Part shown: positions 13,397 to 15,315 of the stretch, one piece after another | How the letters are laid out: every line of letters begins with the position of its first letter | Position numbering within the stretch: the stretch's first letter is position 1 | NCBI GenBank assembly: GCA_030018895.1 | Contig: JASEHM010000004.1 | Span: 1-15,315 of the forward strand | Source: Candidatus Omnitrophota bacterium | GTDB lineage: Bacteria > Omnitrophota > Gorgyraeia > Gygaellales > Profunditerraquicolaceae | DNA: 15,315 nt | Direction of reading: 5' to 3' | The notes under the pieces: generated by a model | Seen by the model: only the letters and a program-made list of their open reading frames with translations | Database searches by the model: none | What the model was told of the DNA's origin: nothing | Translations under genes and position numbers: made by a program

Positions 13397-14239
13397 TTGT
13401 TTTTTAGAAATTCGTTAGCGCTATTTTTCCGTATTGTCCTGTTTTTATTTATTCCTTTCTGTGCTTATGGTTATCCGGAAAGAATAATTTCTCTCTCACC
13501 TGTTTTAACTGAGGAGCTTTATGTCTTGGGCGCAGAAGACTCACTTGTTGGTTGTACAATTTATTGCTCAAGGCCGGCTGAAGCTAAAAATAAAGAAAAG
13601 GTCGGCACAGTAATAGAAATTAATTTAGAGAAGATCATTTCTCTTAAGCCTGATGTGGTATTGTCAACGCCTCTTGTTAGCCGCAAGAGCAAAGAAAAAC
13701 TGAAAAATTTAGGGATAAAGATTATTGATTTTCCTGCGGCAAAAAATTTTAGCGGAATTTGTGATCAGTTTTTAGAATTAGGCAAAATAATCGGTAAGGA
13801 ATTATTGACAGGAGACATTATTCTTAAGGTAAAGGATGAGGTCGCTGCCATAAAGAAAAAGGCCAAAAGTTTACCTAATCTTAAGGTTTTTGTTCAGGTA
13901 GGGGAGAAGCCTTTGATTACAGCAGCCAAAGGATCCTTTATAAATGATTTTATTGAATTTGCCGGTAGTATAAATATTGTTAAGGATTCAAAAGATGCAT
14001 ATACGCGTTATTCGCGGGAGAAGGTTATCAGGGATAATCCGGATGTAATAATTATTGCTAGTATGGGCATAGAAGGGGTGAAAGAAAAAGAAATTTGGCA
14101 AAGATATAAAACTTTAGAGGCTGTAAAGAATAATAGGATTTATATTATTGATTCTAACCTATTCTGCAGCCCAACGCCAATAACCTTTGTAGAAACATTG
14201 AATGTAATTGTCCGAATCCTTTATCCAAACTATGAATAA
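13397..14239 (+). CDS. btuF: Corrinoid-binding periplasmic protein BtuF-like
   Basis: Class III periplasmic binding protein of an ABC importer, 280 residues. A signal peptide covers about residues 1-25 (a hydrophobic run ending FCAYG, then YPERIISLSP). No good lipobox is seen, so it is probably soluble in the periplasm. ERIISLSPVLTEELYVLGAEDSLVGCTIYC and VGTVIEINLEKIISLKPDVVLS are the usual BtuF/FhuD-type motifs. Substrate choice (corrinoid rather than iron chelate) rests on the operon. The start is TTG 13397, supported by gaggtgag at 13387-13394; no in-frame ATG with a better site is nearby. It overlaps btuC by 8 bases. Confidence 0.85.
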   Translation: MFFRNSLALFFRIVLFLFIPFCAYGYPERIISLSPVLTEELYVLGAEDSLVGCTIYCSRPAEAKNKEKVGTVIEINLEKIISLKPDVVLSTPLVSRKSKEKLKNLGIKIIDFPAAKNFSGICDQFLELGKIIGKELLTGDIILKVKDEVAAIKKKAKSLPNLKVFVQVGEKPLITAAKGSFINDFIEFAGSINIVKDSKDAYTRYSREKVIRDNPDVIIIASMGIEGVKEKEIWQRYKTLEAVKNNRIYIIDSNLFCSPTPITFVETLNVIVRILYPNYE

Positions 14240-15233
14240 AAAAATAGTTCGTTGGGGGCTTTTTATTTTATTCCTTATCCTTGCATTAGCAGGGGTAAGC
14301 ATTTTTTCTTTATCTGTTGGCACAGCAGGTATTGGAATCAAAAAAGTTATCTTTGCGCTTTTTGAAGGCAAGAATAGTATTGAGCGCAGCATTATCTTTG
14401 ATATTCGCCTGCCGCGTATTCTTTTAGGATTTGCCATAGGCGGCTCTCTAGCTCTTTCAGGGGCAATTTTACAGGGGCTTTTTCGCAACCCTTTAGTTGA
14501 GCCATATACGCTTGGCATTTCAGGAGGGGCGGCATTAGGCGTCTGCTTGAATATTGTCTTAAGGCTGCACAACATTAATATTTTAACCCTGCCTTTTTTT
14601 GGTTTTTTAGGGGCAGTTACAGTTATAGTGTTTGTCTATTTTTTGAGTATGCAAAAAGGGGTTTTAAAGATTCAAGGCCTTCTTTTAACAGGCGTAATGA
14701 TAAGCTTTATCTCATCCGCTTTAATTATGCTGATTATGTCAATCTCGCGCGCTGAGGATCTTCACGGCATTATTTTTTGGATAATGGGTTCTTTAGAGGA
14801 GCCGAATTGGTTTCTCATAAAGGCGGTATTCTGGGCGTCTATTTTTGGTTTACTGGTTTCCTGCCTTTTTTCTCTCAAGCTTAATGCCCTTTCTTTAGGG
14901 GAAGAAGAGGCAAAGCATTTAGGCGTAAATGTTGAAAAAACCAAGCGCCTGCTTTTTATTATCTCTTCTTTGCTTACGGGTTTTAGTGTCTCAGTTGCAG
15001 GTATAATTGGTTTTGTGGGATTAGCAGTCCCTCATTTTGTAAGAATGTTTGTGGGCCAAGATCATAGGATATTATTGGCAGGCTCATTTTTAGCCGGAGC
15101 AGTATTTTTGATTTTTTGCGACACCATAGCCAGGACGATTATTTCCCCTGTGGAATTGCCTGTTGGGGTTATTACCGGAATCCTGGGAGGAAGTGTTTTT
15201 ATCTATATTTTTTCAAAGCATAGCAAAGCATAA
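14232..15233 (+). CDS. btuC: Corrinoid ABC transporter permease BtuC-like
   Basis: FecCD/BtuC family inner-membrane permease, 333 residues, about ten hydrophobic segments. Family marks are FDIRLPRILLGFAIGGSLALSG, RNPLVEPYTLGISGGAALG, and near the end GFVGLAVPHFVRM followed by LPVGVITGILGGSVFIYIF. The ATG at 14232 overlaps the btuF stop (14237-14239), which fits translational coupling. A TTG at 14208 is in frame but lies deep inside btuF and looks less likely. The ATPase partner (btuD) would be expected next; only 82 bases remain, and a repeat arm begins 30 bases after the stop. Confidence 0.92.
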   Translation: MNKKIVRWGLFILFLILALAGVSIFSLSVGTAGIGIKKVIFALFEGKNSIERSIIFDIRLPRILLGFAIGGSLALSGAILQGLFRNPLVEPYTLGISGGAALGVCLNIVLRLHNINILTLPFFGFLGAVTVIVFVYFLSMQKGVLKIQGLLLTGVMISFISSALIMLIMSISRAEDLHGIIFWIMGSLEEPNWFLIKAVFWASIFGLLVSCLFSLKLNALSLGEEEAKHLGVNVEKTKRLLFIISSLLTGFSVSVAGIIGFVGLAVPHFVRMFVGQDHRILLAGSFLAGAVFLIFCDTIARTIISPVELPVGVITGILGGSVFIYIFSKHSKA

Positions 15234-15262
15234 AAACTTATTTTTTTAATGATAAGGTAAAT

Positions 15263-15315
15263 CACTCGTGTCCAAATTAGACGTTACTTATCGACGCGAA
15301 ATGTATTTTGAGATA
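15263..15315. repeat. Left end of a family A palindromic element
   Basis: Reverse complement of 24-76 with 51 of 53 matches, running to the last base of the window. The orientation puts the element core beyond the right edge, so this is the opposite arm of a second copy of the element whose right arm begins the window. Short AT-rich sequence (15234-15262) separates it from btuC, with no convincing terminator. Confidence 0.8.

Overview
The window looks like part of a Gram-negative bacterial genome. A lptF/lptG pair implies lipopolysaccharide export, and base composition is AT-leaning. Gene content and the density of small palindromic repeats fit an uncultivated lineage such as Omnitrophota, but that placement is an impression from protein flavour, not a demonstrated assignment. 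Every intergenic gap of any size, and two coding regions, carry miniature inverted-repeat elements.

Layout. 1-3369: tyrS, a C-terminally truncated polysaccharide flippase and alr on the plus strand. 3395-3710: a small conserved hypothetical gene with its own promoter, followed by an 18-codon stub of what looks like an AbiEii-type toxin gene (decayed toxin-antitoxin pair). 3707-6794, minus strand: comF, lptF, lptG. 6795-7456: divergent intergenic region with one mobile element, a sigma70-type promoter, a cobalamin riboswitch and an intrinsic terminator. 7457-10618: cobC, cobU, cobT, cobS, the nucleotide-loop assembly branch of cobalamin synthesis or salvage. 10666-13363: a PP-loop (asparagine-synthase-like) enzyme, a 35-residue Cys/Lys-rich peptide reading frame, and a radical SAM/SPASM enzyme. 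13397-15233: btuF and btuC for corrinoid uptake. No btuD is seen; it may lie beyond the window.

How it works together (inference). The riboswitch senses cobalamin and ends transcription when the cofactor is abundant. When it is scarce the cell would make the corrinoid importer (BtuF/BtuC) and CobUTSC, which turn imported cobinamide-type precursors into cobalamin. Between them sits a small peptide with a radical SAM maturase, resembling the CbpA/CbpB peptide-modification pair as I recall it. This suggests a ribosomally made, modified peptide linked to corrinoid or cobalt handling.

Two points stand out. (1) The peptide gene is nested in frame inside the 3' end of the PP-loop gene and has the strongest Shine-Dalgarno sequence in the window. 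(2) A 163-bp palindromic element has inserted into codon 4 of cobC. With its 8-bp target duplication it adds exactly 57 stop-free codons, so the phosphatase frame stays open, much like the Rickettsia palindromic elements. A second copy of the same element forms the end of the truncated flippase. Both window ends lie in a third repeat family, in inverted orientation, so the window may be an assembly contig broken at repeats.
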